A stretch of DNA of 64,000 nucleotides. It comes from Vitellaria paradoxa. Lineage: Eukaryota; Streptophyta; Magnoliopsida; Ericales; Sapotaceae. Within the stretch, counting starts at the first letter, position 1; each line of letters begins with the position of its first letter. Location: the NCBI GenBank assembly GCA_019916065.1, contig CM034238.1:6056363-6120362 (forward strand), in the 5' to 3' direction. The notes below the pieces were generated by a model. That model was not told the origin of the DNA and did no database searches. It was given only the letters and a program-made list of their open reading frames with translations. Both the position numbers and the translations under genes were made by a program. Positions 36,401 to 59,560 of this stretch are shown one piece after another.

Positions 36401-39129
36401 CTCCACGAATTAACTAAAGAAGGAATGGTCCTAAGAGAACTTGAAAGTCATAAATTTTTTAGGTTGATACATAACGCACATATAAACTTTTTACATCATA
36501 AACGTGATTCGATTTTTAACCCCTTTCTCCCACTTTTAATCTGAATCTTGAAGCCAACCCATAGATCCCAACCAAAACTACACCAGCTCCGAAAACGATT
36601 TACGCAACTCCTCAAAAGGAGAAGGCTTAAAGCACATAACTAGCAGGAATTCCTGCCTACATAGTCATACATGCTTGCAGGTCACATGTTCAAATGTAAA
36701 ATTATATTTCAAATCAACTTCAGCACGTGATTAAACAGGTAAATCAACAGTTTGATTGAAAATGCAGAGAATGGATGAGAACAAAACCATAGCAAGTGCT
36801 AGAAACCTGAAAGCAATGGCCATTCTAATAACCAGAATGCAATACTAGATGAAATTTAATATACTCCATCGCGTAGCTATTCAAAATCATAATATCAAGT
36901 CAAACCTTGAAAGGGATGTAAGATAAACCCTGAATCTGATTATTTTGCTCCTCAAAGCTGATAACCTTCCCAAAACTATCAACAGTGATCTTGAATGTGC
37001 TTTCAGGAGTCAAGTATGGCAACTTCCGTTCATCTGGATAACATTTTATAGCCTCTTCTAGCTCCTCATAGTTACTTCCTTCTCCCCAGAGTTCATAAAT
37101 TCCCTTTACAAGTATACCTGCAATTTCTAATGTCAAAGAAGGCACAATGGTCTTTGCCAAACATTTCAATAATATAATCCTACGAGGTTTTGTCTGCATA
37201 TGCCTTAGAAGCACACAAAAATGTGTAAGTCAAACTTGGAAACTCTAGGATTGGATGTTAAAGGAGTTAAACCCAAATGACATCAATGGAAGAAATACAT
37301 TATCCAGTGTAGACTCAATGATCTTACATATCTCACGTTACTAATTTCTTTATGACTAAATATTACTTATTAGGAGAAGGGAATATATTCCCAGATGAGA
37401 CCTACTCAACTAATTATACTCATCTACCCCCTTAATTGCAACATTCTACGGTATTTAAGACACCTCCTAAGAACTCTCCATTAGGTTCTAGAATATCCTA
37501 GAGAAGGCTAGAGACATTCGGTGGCTTCTATAAAATTTTGAACCATACAAACAAATTCCGGAACCCTCTAGAACACTCTAACCCATTCTAGGACACTCCG
37601 GAACACACTAAAAAAATCCAGAATGACCCAGGCAATTCTCAAACTATGCCACACCGGTGTCCAAGGCGTGATCTGAGGTGAGGTGGCAGGTAGTGAGATC
37701 TACCACACTAATTTAGAGTGTACATGTCGTATATCAAAATATAGCCTGATAGCCATATATAGTTCAAGTGTTCGGTAATACCATCTTTGTCCAAATTTCA
37801 TTGCCTGCTGCTAAAAATATATAAATCATGAACGTCCATATAAGAGACACCATTGTGTTCAATTATAAAATCTAGCAAGTGTATATAACTTCTGTGGAGT
37901 ATTCTTCAAATCTTGAAACCCATCTTTATCCATAACCTGGTAACGTATTTCATGCCAAAATACTACTAGTGTAGTGGGTGCACCCATTTTACTGTAAATT
38001 TCTGCTTATTAAAAAAATCAAATTAATTAGGCTTCATTTGTTTCAATGTAAAATATTTTTAGAAAAATACCTATGTTTCAGGTAAATCTTTTTCAAACAA
38101 CATGAGTAAATGTGTTTTCTGAAAAACACTTCACATCAAAACAAACAGGGTCTTAATGTCAAACCCCACCTTATCCCAACACCGACGACATTCATTTGGA
38201 ACAAAGGAAATGATACTGTAACTTGAAACAGTTAAAAATTTTAGCCACTACCACTAAAACCAAACCAAACCAAGCCTTTTCCCACTAGGTGGGGTCGGCT
38301 ATATAGATTTGTCGACGCCAATTAGATCTGTTTAGGGGCATGTCCTCCGATAAATCTAGGTAGGTTAGGTCATGTTTAATGGTTTCTTTCCAACTTCTCT
38401 TGGGTCTTCCTCTACCTCTCCTACTCCTGACAATCTACATTCTTTCACACCTTCTAACAGGTGCCTCTACCGGTAGCCACTACCACTGCGGAAGGAAAAT
38501 TACTGATAAATTTTCCAATTTGTAATTTCTACAAACCATGAAGCCTAGTACAAATCCAATATTATGACCAAGGCATAATACGTTAACAATATGCACAAAA
38601 ATTCAAAAAAAAAAAAAACAGTATTCCTAAAATTTTTAATTGGGTTTTACCCTTCCACAAGAAGAATTTGTGAAAAAAAAAGAAAAAAAAAAAAAAAACA
38701 AGATTCATGCAATGACTAGAAACAGATTTCTTTTATTTTCCTCCTTTTTTTTCCCCATAATTTCCAAGTACATATATTCCAGATCTCCTGAAGAAGTATC
38801 ACTACTGTGATTACCCACCATTTAAAAAAAAATAAAAAAAATAATAATAAGATAAGATAAATTGGGTAGAACTCACTTCGGTTGGCGATTTTGCGGGCGA
38901 TGTCCTCGGAAGGGAGGTTGACGAAATGGAAAGGAGAATCCAGGTGGTGGTGCTGAGGGAGCCTCCATTGCAAGGACTTGTTTTCTGGGTTGCCATTCCT
39001 TTCACAACAGCTACCGTTGTCTCCGTCATCGCCACTTTGATTGAAGGCACCAAAGAGCTCGGCGAGAGATTCGAGTTCGGGTTTTCTGTAATCTAGCAAT
39101 CTGTGGTAGAACACGCACAGATACCACAT
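33418..39129 (-). CDS. TRM11: tRNA guanosine-10 N2-methyltransferase catalytic subunit, TRM11
   Basis: Six exons: 39129-38877, 37117-36906, 35183-34866, 34738-34664, 34256-34182 and 33990-33418; 501 residues, all phases consistent. It makes m2G10 in tRNAs together with the small partner TRM112. The N-terminus MWYLCVFYHRLLDYRKPELE begins the THUMP-like RNA-binding part, with ESLAELFG and LQWRLP. The Rossmann methyltransferase follows: AdoMet motif YDPFVGTGS (D241), then GADIDIR (262-268), and catalytic DPPYGVRAGGRKSGG (319 on). The C-terminus is basic with KYRGKYRGKYV. A Gly/Asn/Asp-rich insert (about residues 30-50) is longer than in the Arabidopsis protein I recall. Intron 1 contains a short RTE LINE copy and intron 4 a MITE. 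It is a head-to-head neighbour of the RZ-1A gene. Confidence 0.93.
34268..34518. mobile_element. MITE in TRM11 intron 4
   Basis: Starts GGCTTAGTTTGGGAAG and ends with the inverse-type ATTGCCAAACAAAGGC. Its middle (GGCATTTTTACCTTTCATG) resembles the MITE in NAC intron 1. It lies wholly between exons 4 and 5, so it should be spliced out. Confidence 0.5.
35184..36905. other. TRM11 intron 2, no recognised element
   Basis: About 1.7 kb between exons 2 and 3. It contains a GGTGGTAGTAGCGG-type purine-rich stretch near 35360-35540 and open frames without known motifs. I see nothing beyond intronic sequence. Confidence 0.5.
38256..38473 (-). mobile_element. 5'-truncated RTE LINE copy with perfect 14-bp target duplication
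   Basis: The minus strand matches the 3' end of the RTE LINE at 59.6-62.8 kb, including the conserved GACCCCACCTAGTGGGAAAA block and a GGTTTGGTTTGG tail. It is flanked by the identical 14-mer TAGCCACTACCACT at 38242-38255 and 38474-38487. It therefore arrived by target-primed reverse transcription and kept only about 218 bp. It lies in TRM11 intron 1 in the gene's sense orientation. Confidence 0.9.
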
Positions 39130-39542
39130 AATTCCTTCTCTGACTTCGCCAGTTCACTCCTTGATTTTATCGAATGCATACAAAGATACCCCTGTTGGGA
39201 GTAGAATGGTGAGGTAGTGGCGGCTGTGGATCGCACAGTAAACACCGGCGGCGGTTAGGGGGCGATGAAGGGCAGATAACTGTGGCCGTGTGTGCCTAAA
39301 CCCAGAACCCTTTTCTAGATTTTTTTTTGGTTTGGGGGGGGGGGGGGGGTGGTTATATCTTTACAGATTGGGTAAATGATATCTATTGGTGTTGTATAAA
39401 TTTACAGATTAATATCTGGTACTATGTAACGAGCAAAAAATTTTAATTTTATAATCTAATAATTTGTATTTATGAAAACTTATAGAATTTTATATTTTTC
39501 TTATTTAACATTAAACGGCGCCTATACTTAACACCTATAGCT

Positions 39543-39740
39543 AAGATGTATTTGGAGTGATAAAAAGTAAGATAAAATGAGATAAAGTAATATAAGTTGT
39601 AAGTTCATAATTTGTGTAGTGAGATAAAAGATGAATAAATTTTACAATTTTTCTGTATTTTTTATTATTTTTTAGAATGTTTTGTCATTTTAAATAGAAC
39701 CAAATATAAAAAATTAAATTAATTAAATTTTTAGACATTT
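39543..39740. mobile_element. MITE copy, GTGTTTGGAGTG family
   Basis: Begins GATGTATTTGGAGTGATAAA and carries the GAGATAAAGTAATATAAGTTG core shared with the copies at 4581 and 58512. The right end is unclear in the AT-rich flank. Confidence 0.4.
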
Positions 39741-40145
39741 TTTTATTTTTCTACTCCTCTCATATTTCATCAGCTTTATTTATAAAAATCGTCAAAAGTT
39801 TTATGTTTTTATTTATTTTTTAATATTTTTGTAAAGAAATTAATGAATATATGAGAGATGGAAGAATAAAATATAAATAATATTAAAAATTTTAGTTATT
39901 TTTTACATTTTTTTTTTAGTTTTAACATTTTATTTTATCAAAAATGATCGATATTAATAATACTTTAAAATAAAAAAGTTAAATGTGACTTTTAATTGCA
40001 TTTGCAAAAAATAAAATAAAAAAGTTACATTTGCTTGCATAAAACGGTAGCAAAAAAATTTAAATTTTTATTTTTCTTAGCATTTATTCCTTGGAGGTGA
40101 AATATTTACCTTTTTCGAATACGATTAATACCTAAAAAATTAAAA

Positions 40146-41517
40146 GGGTAAAGTACAAAAAATACCCTTATAGTTTACTCTCGGTATCACTTTGATCCCA
40201 TACGTTTCAATTGCAACAGTCAAATCCTTACACTTTCGGTCAAGTATCAATTCGGTCATTCCGTTAGTTGACTATTAGAAATAATCGTTAAACTGAGAAT
40301 AAAATAATAATTTCATCTATAATTTATTTTTAGTGTCACTTTAGTCCCTCACATTTTCAATTATAACAATTGAATCCCTATACTTTTCGATATATATTTG
40401 AAATATATTTTATTAAATTATTTTTAATAAATAATATAATCTAAAATATATTTTATTAAATTATATAACATATTTTAATTTGAAATATATCTTAGTAAAT
40501 TATTTTTAATAAATAAAATATTTAAATTTTATTTAATATATTTTCTTTTTATTGAATTAAGTTATTTTTCATAAATAATATGATTAAATTAATAATATGA
40601 TTAAAATAATGTTTAATATAGTTTAATTAATATGAAATATATTTTATTAAATTTGAATAATTTTTAAGAAATAATAAAATTAAATATTTTATTAAAAATT
40701 AATTTATGTAAATAAAATTGCATTTGTAAACATAGTTTCAATTTTTATTTTAAAAACTGATAATAAAAAATAAAATCAAAAAATAAAAAGTTAAACAAAT
40801 AAAAAATAATAATGTTATTAAAAGGCCTTAGAATTACTATTTTCTAAATTTTATATTTCTGCAATTTTTTTCCTATATATAATTTTATATATATATTCAA
40901 TTCGAGAATATATGTTTATATATGTGACCTTTTTAATTTTATTCTATTAATTATAACAACTATTAATGAAACCATAAAATCACCTTTAATAAAATTTTTA
41001 AGAAAATTAACTGTATTTAATAAAATATATTTCATATTAATTAAAAAACTAAATATTATTTTAATTATATTATTAATTTAATCATATTATTTTTAAAAAT
41101 TAATTTAATTCAATAAACATATAATATATTAAATATAATTTAAATATTTTATTGATTAAAAATAATTTAATAAAATATATTTCAAATTAAAATATGTTAT
41201 ATAATTTAATAAAATATATTTTAGAGTATATTATTTATTAAAAATAATTTAATAAAATATATTGTAATATATGTCGAAAGTGTAGAGATTTAATTGTTAT
41301 AATTGAAAACGTGAAGGACTAAAGTGACACTGAGGATAAACTATAAATGAAATTACTATTTTATCCTCAGTCTAACGGTTATTTCTAACAGTTAACTAAC
41401 GGAAGGACCGAATTGATACTTGACCGAAAGTGTAAGGATTTGATTGTTGCAGTTGAAACGTGTGGGACTAAAGTAATATTGAGGGTAAACTATAGAGGTA
41501 TTTTTTGTACTTTACCC
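40146..41517. mobile_element. MULE-type MITE with about 600-bp inverted repeats
   Basis: The element starts GGGTAAAGTACAAAAAATAC and ends with the inverse GGTATTTTTTGTACTTTACC plus C. Perfect 9-bp duplications AAATTAAAA flank it (40137-40145 and 41518-41526), the hallmark of Mutator-like transposition. The inverted arms run far inward, through AGTGTCACTTTAGTCC and TTAACGGAAGGACC-type blocks on each side, so the 1372 bp would fold into a long, imperfect hairpin. There is no transposase. It lies between the divergent TRM11 and RZ-1A promoters. Confidence 0.88.
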
Positions 41518-41950
41518 AAATTAAAAATTATAATTTTTTTAAAAAACAACAAACTTTGAAAAAAAAATTATACAAGGCAAAAAAAAGTTAGAAAAAGAAA
41601 AAGTTAAAATTAACTTTACAATTAAACGAAATTTAAAATTATGTTTGGAAAGTCTAACCAGTTTATTAATTTTTTATTTTTTTTGTAAGTATATATTTTT
41701 TATTTTTCTACTCTCCTCTCACATTTTATTAATTACTTATTACTTGGTTTTTTAGTTTTTTTTGAAATTATTAAATTTAATTTTGTAAGTTATAAGCGAT
41801 AAAAATATTAAATTAATAAAAATTTTAAAAATTAAGTTCTACAAAGCTAATTTTTTTTATTTCCAGAAAAAAAAAATTAAACTTTTAGCGGCTGTCAACT
41901 AAAAGCCCAAATACAGTACTGTACACGCGCGCACATCTGTACTGTATATA

Positions 41951-41974
41951 CCTATATATACATAGATTAGGGTT
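41951..41974 (+). promoter_or_regulatory. TATA element and telo-box of the RZ-1A gene
   Basis: CTATATATACATA at about 41952-41963 is followed by TTAGGGTT at 41967-41974, the inverse of the plant telo-box AAACCCTAA found near start sites of translation- and RNA-related genes. A C/T-rich leader exon ends at the GTAACC donor at 42051, so the first noncoding exon would run from about 41985 to 42050. Confidence 0.45.
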
Positions 41975-42050
41975 CTGTTCGTCAAAGACACGCAAGGGTG
42001 CCGAGAGCTTTATCTCCATCTCTTCTGATCTGTTTGCGCCTTCTCTGCTG

Positions 42051-44216
42051 GTAACCACGATTTTAAACGGTCCTTGGCTGTTTATAATTTTGATTTCCTA
42101 AGTGGTTGTTGATTGTAACTCTTCCGCCAATTTTTTTTTCCCTAGATATACGTTTTTCACAGGAATCTGAAGTCTTGGTTAGCGTATTTGGGAAATCGAT
42201 TTCTGTTTACTTTACCGATTACAAGTTTCAGATCTGAATATCGCGTTTTATAAGTTGATGTTGATTATACTTAAATGTTTTGTATGTTTGGCAGTTGTAA
42301 TTTCACGATAATCACTCGATCAGGGGATTAATGAATGATACAATTAGAGTTGGAGAATTTGATTGAACTTTGTGGTTGTCATGATTGCCTTTAGTTTAAC
42401 TGTCTTGTCTTGGTACCAAGCATCCCGTAGACGGGATGGAGTTGTTTATCACCTGAATATGCTGTTGAGTAGGAGGTTGGCTTTTGTTTTGATTTTTGAG
42501 TGCTAATTAATCATGGAAAATGGAACAATCATTTTAATTTTCAGGCTGTTTATAGTTTGTTGATGTGTAGCACTGAAAAATTTTGTATTTGGGGAATTCT
42601 TTGTTATCATTGGATATTTGAGAAAATATCGAGAGGAATTAGAATGTTATATTGAAACCCAAGATGGATTAGCAAGAATATTGATTTATGTTGCTTAAGA
42701 GATTATGAAAGTGCAGAGTTGCAATTCATACTTGTTTGAAATGATTTGACAATATTAAATGCAAGGGAAATACTTATGATATATTGCAATAATTTGTCAG
42801 TTGATGAATTATTGGGCAAAACTTGGTTCTCAGCGCATTCATATAAGCTCCTCTTAACAAATTCTCTAAAATATGGTAAAAGGTAACATTTTCTTGTTTT
42901 ACAGTTTTTCTTTTCAATAGTACTATGTATTAGATTCTCTAAATTGTTTTCTACAACATTTAAATATTGTCTTCTCAACTCTCTTTATTTTTTAGTTCAT
43001 TGTTCAATGGTTGTTAATAAATATATTTTGTAACGGCTAATATTTCAGTAGTCATCAGAAGTATGACTATTTTCAATGGTCATTTTTTAAAAATATTTTA
43101 TATTTAAAATTTATATATATTTAACGATCATCTTGTTTAATTGTATTGTATTACTTTTATGAAACTCATCATTTAAAAATAAAGTATATACTAAAAAGTA
43201 TTTTGATGATAAAAATAAAAAAGAGCATATTGTGTAGTGAATTTTGATGTATAATTGTTTTTGAAAATAAATGCTACTGTTGCTAAATAAGCAGAAAATT
43301 ATATATAGTCAAAAAAATTGTGAACACTTTACAATCTTTCCCTTAAAAAAAACCTATTAAGATTAAACATTCAATTGAATTTGTTTGTTACCACGTATTG
43401 GAATGGATTTTTTGTTAATTTGTTGGGTTGGTTGATGAAGAGTTAGAAGAAATAGATTTTTAATAAAACTAAATAATTATGGTTGGTGTGGTGTCTGATA
43501 GGATGAAAGAGAAAATATGTATATATATTTTAATGAAAAGTTGCATGGATCAGCTGCAATGTTACTTCAAATTTGGAGTAGTTCTGTAGCAATACTGTGA
43601 AATGGACATTTAGAATATCTGATGTGGCTTAGTTTTGCTCATTTTTAGTCCTTCATACTCTAAAATGCAGTAGGAACTGTTTTACAGTATCTGATGGGGA
43701 TGCTCTTACTTCTTTATGTTATGAAAGAGTTTGAATAATTGTGAGAATATGGATCATATATCATATGTTGGCTAAGAAAATTATTACTGCCTGATGTATT
43801 GCCCTTTCTGCCCCCTTTTTAACAGTTCCCTCTTATGTTTCCACTTATCAACCGTTATAGTTGGGCTAAGATGTTTCAGCGGAATCAAGTTAGCAGCCTA
43901 GGGGTTTGGATTGTTGTGTCAGTTTTAGGGCTTATAATAGTTGCCATACTTCAATTGAACTGGAATCACAAGAAGGGATGGGTCTTATATGTATTTCACC
44001 ATGCAAATATGGTTTGCTATGGTTATGCTATAATGGAATTTTGTGGATTGTTATGTTTTGCAATGGTTATGGTTTCCTCGATTGTTTTCTGGAAGAGAAT
44101 TATTGTATGTATATGTTTAGGTGAGCGTTCTCCTTTTCCTTTCTTTTGTGTAACATACAGAAGTTGACTAAATGCTGCTTCATTTTTTTATTTTGTTTTT
44201 CTTCAAAAAAAAGCAG
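42051..44216 (+). other. 5' UTR intron of the RZ-1A gene
   Basis: The donor GTAACC at 42051 follows a pyrimidine-rich leader, and the acceptor AAGCAG ends at 44216, nine bases before the ATG at 44226. The intervening 2.2 kb is T-rich, typical of plant introns, and its open frames carry no known motif. Leader introns of this kind often raise expression. The model is inferred from splice signals only. Confidence 0.55.
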
Positions 44217-44225
44217 TTGAAAAAT

Positions 44226-54586
<10,361 letters not shown>

Positions 54587-54615
54587 AAACCATAAAATGA
54601 CTGCTTGATATTGTG

Positions 54616-54691
54616 GTATGTGACATTCATTGAGCATTGAAAAATTTTCGGGTTTCTATGGTGTTAATGGATCATTTATGTTGCTTTGCAG
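54616..54691 (+). other. Small intron in the RZ-1A 3' UTR
   Basis: The donor GTATGT begins at 54616, 29 bases after the stop codon, and the acceptor TTTGCAG ends at 54691. The distance from stop to junction is below the usual 50-55-base limit, so it should not trigger nonsense-mediated decay. Inferred from splice signals only. Confidence 0.5.
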
Positions 54692-54954
54692 CTGAAGAAC
54701 TTGGAGGTGCTGTTGCTACTGGATGAGGAGCATTGGAAATTTTCTTTACAGGATATGTTCACTTCTGGATGTTTGGCCTAGCAGAAAATATAGTTGATCG
54801 ATCTTTTGAAATTGTGCATCTTGGCACCAATAACCTATTATTCTGTGTCCCTAAAATATTTGATATCTTCATCTGATGGGGTCTTATGCTTGCTTGACAT
54901 GTTCGAACCTGGTTTGACACTTTTGAATGCGATTATTGCTGCTGGATATCTACT

Positions 54955-55290
54955 TTAATGATTGGGAAATTACTGATATCATTGTTGATGCTGGGTGCAT
55001 AATTTCTTGAACTGGCAGTTGCAAACCGGAAAGCTTTTTGGTATTAAACAGGTCTAAGGCCAAATTTTAAGGATTTTATAAGTTTGGTGACTACAAAATA
55101 TTTTTTGGGGTCCTTGATATCGGGTGTCTAATTTTCAACTGGGTCGCATAATTAATTTCATTGTTGCTGCTGGGTCCACAATGAATTTCTTCAACTAGCA
55201 CAATTGAACATCCAGAAGGTTTTGGTCTTAAACTGGTCTAGGGGACCAATGTTGAGGGTTTGTCTGGTGATCATTCACAATGTTTGGGTG
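54955..55290. repeat. Diverged direct duplication in the RZ-1A 3' flank
   Basis: About 54955-55100 and 55155-55290 share, in order, TTGTTGATGCTGGGT/TTGTTGCTGCTGGGT, ATTTCTT-AACT, a CTTTTTGGT/GTTTTGGTCT block, AAACAGGTCTA/AAACTGGTCTA and TGGTGA. The two copies have diverged by substitutions and indels. Confidence 0.55.
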
Positions 55291-58200
55291 CCATGATCCT
55301 GTTATCTACTTGTTCAACTGGGATAGAGGCTAAGAAGCATTATCTCATTTCATGCTCTCCTAACAATGTTTCTTAAAAATGAGTGAGAGTTAACCGGGTA
55401 ATTTTTTACTTCTATGTTGTCAATTGTATAGTAATACACAATGCCAATTCTTAGTTTTTCAGTTCTTTTTCTTGAAAGGTATTTTCAGTTCTTACAATAT
55501 TAATATTCTTAAACTTTTGGCAGGCCATTTGGCTATTTATGGTCTTTTTGGACATGCGTGAATGGGTTCTTTGTTCATAACTGGATATGTTTATACATGT
55601 TAAAAAAGGGAATGTTTTTCGGGCAGCCCCAGCCATCTGCTGAGCCACTATTTTCTGCAAGCCACACTGATCGAAAAGAGTTCCATTCTCTGTAAACACG
55701 TGGCAAGTTGTTTGGAAGCCCTCGAAGAGTTCAATTACCGTCCATTGTTTTTTTTCTGGTTCTCAGTTCCACGTTACTCTCCTTGAAGAGATGGTTCTTG
55801 TTCTCTGCTTGTGATGCTATGGTTTTTGTGGTTGAGATCTGGATGGCTCATTTTTCTTTCAGCCAACTTGTTCCTTAGTTGTCCTGTGGTTCCATCGGTT
55901 CCCTTTCACCTCAAGGATGCTTCTGTCGTTATTTTTTATTTATTGATTTATCTTTATCTGGGACAACTGCTGCTTTTAAGTCCCCATAGTGTCTTTGAAG
56001 GAGAATTATTCTTTGGAATAGTCTCCAGTGAGTTTGGAGGAAATGCTTTCTCTGTGCCTATTTGCATATAGGAAAATTTCCATGTGCTTTTCGCCACTGC
56101 TTGCTCATGTTTTATGTTTTACACATTGCTTCGCATTGGGCATATCCTCCCATCTTTTTATTTTTAATTGTCTTTTCCCTTTTCTTTTATATTTAAATAT
56201 ATCGTAACGTTTACTACCTTGTTTATTTGAATTTGTTTTCTGTTCACCATAACTTGAACTCGGATGGGCTCAATGTTGCCATCTGTGGGGCATGATTTTC
56301 TTGCTATTGCATATGAAAGGTTTTTTGCTACTGGTTTAATTCCGTTCTTGCACTTCTATTTGTCGGAATGCATTCGCGATTTTTTTTTTTCTCAACTCCC
56401 TTTTGTACTTGTGCTAGGATCAAGCATAATTGTTGAGATATGTGAACCTATTTCCTGGACTGCGAAACTGCCAATTTCTGATTTTATGACGTGCTAGAAG
56501 ATTGGTAATCGTGGCATGTTTGGCCAATGATTCTCTATGTTAATATCTGGAGCACTTCAAGCATGTTGCTTATCTAGCTGTAGTGTTTTACTGGCAAATG
56601 TATTCCCCCCCCCCCCTCTGTTCTCACTCTTTTCTATTTCTTTGCACCTGTTTCAGGTAGGGAGTACGACATGGTATTTTTGTCTCCTTTTATATTGAAG
56701 GCGGTGTTTGTTATGTCTAGTATCATCCCTTATTTAGTCGTGTTTTGATTTTCATTATTTAATTATAGTAAAAATTACTTTCCCACTATGGTACATATGT
56801 TCTTGCATTAGTCTGGCAATTTTTGAAGCTGTGCGGTATGACATTATGATGGTCATAAAGCCAAACTAGTAAAGTGGGAATCAGGCTTATGAATTACATT
56901 TCTAATCTCATTTTTATAATGATAATAGGATGATAATTATATCATGCTGCATTGGTTTATTGGCTTATGTTTGTATTTGTTGTCTTTCTTGTTTGGTGGG
57001 GGTGTCTATTTAGTTGTTCCTTTGAGGTTTCGGTGTTGAGAATTTAAAATTCTATAGGTTATGTTTTGGTGGTAAGTCTCCAGCACGGTACAGGTTGGTA
57101 TTTTGAATTTTGGTGGTTGATGATTTAGGTGATTTCATTGTTGTCCAGATTGAAGTGACGTTGCCCAAGTATATGTTTTACATATATCGGCTGGAGCCAG
57201 TGGAGAATTTAGGAAAGCAGCCGCTGTTACAGTGCTTCCATCGACTCTCCTCTCTGCTTCTACGTTGAAACAATAAGCCCGTTTAGCTTATTATTATTTG
57301 TGTTTATAAGTTTTTAAAAATTGGCTACTTTTGTCTATCTTTTTTCTTTTATTTTTTTGTCAACAATTAAACATAAAATGTTAAATAAAAAATTATATTT
57401 TTATTCTATTTTTTAAAATATTTTGTCAATTTTAGTACTTTATTCATTTTTGTTGTGTCATATTAAAATTTATTATTTTATTTAAATATTTTATTAAACT
57501 ATGATTATTTTTAATAGGTAATCATTAAAATGATTTACTTTATTAAATTAAAAAATTTTTTTAATAAAATATTAAAATATTTGTTTTTATTGATATTAAA
57601 TTAAATATAACTAAAATAATAGTTTATTATCAAAATAGTTTACTTTATTAAAATTAAATTTTTAGATAACTGTAATGGCCTCTTAATTATTTATTTTATT
57701 AAGATATTTTATTGAATTATTAAATTATTTTACATAAATAAAAAAAATAATTTACTGTTGGAATATTTTATTTATTAAAATTAATTATTATTAAAAAACA
57801 AATAATTTATAACATTCAATTAATTAATTAATATTAATTACTATAAACAACTATATTACCAAACATTGTTTTTTTGTATTTATTTTAGAGAAAACTGCGG
57901 AACACAAAAAATTAAAAACAAAAATAGCTCATTACAAAAAAATATAAATGTTATTAAAATGGCCTTAATAAATCAATCTTTATTTGTTTCAGCAGAGAAA
58001 TTTGAGGCAAATTTTAATTTTTTTTTTACTTGCATGAATTATGAGATTATAATCTTATAAATTTACGTTAATTTATAAAACTCCAAACCCAAAATGGTGG
58101 CCTTAGATCTCCCTGGAAGACCGTTGTGCAAATTTCAATTTGCCAGTGTCGTTACTCAAACCCTAATTTAAGGATCAGTTTTTTTGTTTTTTAAATTAAT

Positions 58201-59560
58201 GACTAAGGATATGAAGTTTTAATTAGTTACAATTATGATATCTTTCATTTGTTAGTCAAATGACGTTTAATCCGTTAAAAAAGCGACATTGGTAGGAGTG
58301 GGAGGCTACTAATTCAAAAACAAAGCCTTTAATTCTAAAATATAATAAACAAAATTAAGTTCTCAAGTAACATTTTAAGCGGTGAAATTTATTCATATTA
58401 TGTACTCTTCCAAGAGTTATCGAACCTTGTTTTCAATGAGTGATATCACTCTATCATAATAATTTGTCATAATAAATTACTGGATGATGTGTCAATGACG
58501 ATTTAATAATTATAGAATGTGTTTGAAGTGGTAAAAAATGAGATAAAATGAAATAAAGTGAAATAAATTATAAGTTTGTAATTCATGCAGTAAAATGAAT
58601 ACTCATATTTAGTTGATTTTTTTTATCAAGCAACTAGAGTGTCCACCTTTCCAAGTTCACGTAACGATAAGTTTTGGAGTCCAATATGGTAATAATTAAC
58701 AGTTATGCAAATAGAAGAACTCTTTGTAAGAAAAAGTAATTTAGCAATGGATCCAACAGAGATCACTAAGCAAATTCCTAAATACCTACAATGCAATTTC
58801 CAATGGCATATGAGATTATCCACCCCCATTATCCTGGGTAGGCTGTGTAGCTCTATGTATGCCAAAGTGGACCTTCAACTAAAGAAAAATTTGAAGGTCC
58901 ATGTGGGAACTGCTGCACTGGGAGCTATAAGTATGACATCAAAAACAGATTAGGTCATTTCTAGGCTTTCACTGATCTATTTGGCTGGCACCATGATATG
59001 CCCAGAAAGGTCAGGGGCCAACCATTAGATTTGTGAGCCCCAGACTTGGCATAAGAAAGTAGTGAGTAGCCTGTGCTTAAGACATGGCATGAAGGATTCT
59101 ACCAAAGACTCCAGGAATTATTTTCTGGTACCAGGTGGAAACATTTGAAGCTACTGCTGCTTATCAAAAAAAAATGTTTGAAGCCAATATGGCAGAAGAT
59201 TCATATCAATGATGACGACTGCGGCCTCAAGAGAGTCCATCTTAGAAGGGCATATTTTGACTAAATGACCAAGATGACAATACACGTGACATCTACAAGT
59301 GTATTTGCAATTAACTGTTGTGTTCTAAACCAAATTCCGTTGCATCCATAATTTGATTGACTAATGTCAAAAAACTAGTTGAGATGTGGATATTGAAAGA
59401 AAGCAATGAAACTCGAGGCATTAACCCAAAAAAAAAAAAAAAAAAAAGGTAATATATTAAAATGATATGTAATTTATGTGGGCTTTTATTGGGGTAGGCA
59501 TCAAGAACCCTAAACTCAAACATTTTCTACTACCAGGCAAGCAATTAATTTTGTGCCGGT
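55291..59560. other. Gene-poor region between RZ-1A and the RTE LINE
   Basis: T-rich DNA (55300-57280) could be further untranslated or intronic sequence, but no coding motif is visible. 57290-57870 is very AT-rich. A small MITE copy lies at 58512-58615. Open frames at 58700-59260 show no known domain. Confidence 0.45.
58512..58615. mobile_element. MITE copy, GTGTTTGGAGTG family
   Basis: Contains GTGTTTGAAGTGGTAAAAAA and GAGATAAAATGAAATAAAGTG with a TAATTCATGCAGT core, matching the members at 4581 and 39543. The right end is truncated or diverged. Confidence 0.4.

Noticed and set aside
43835..44165. Open frame of 110 codons upstream of the RZ-1A start
   Set aside because: It lies in the inferred leader intron, has no known motif and ends before the ATG; more likely intronic chance.
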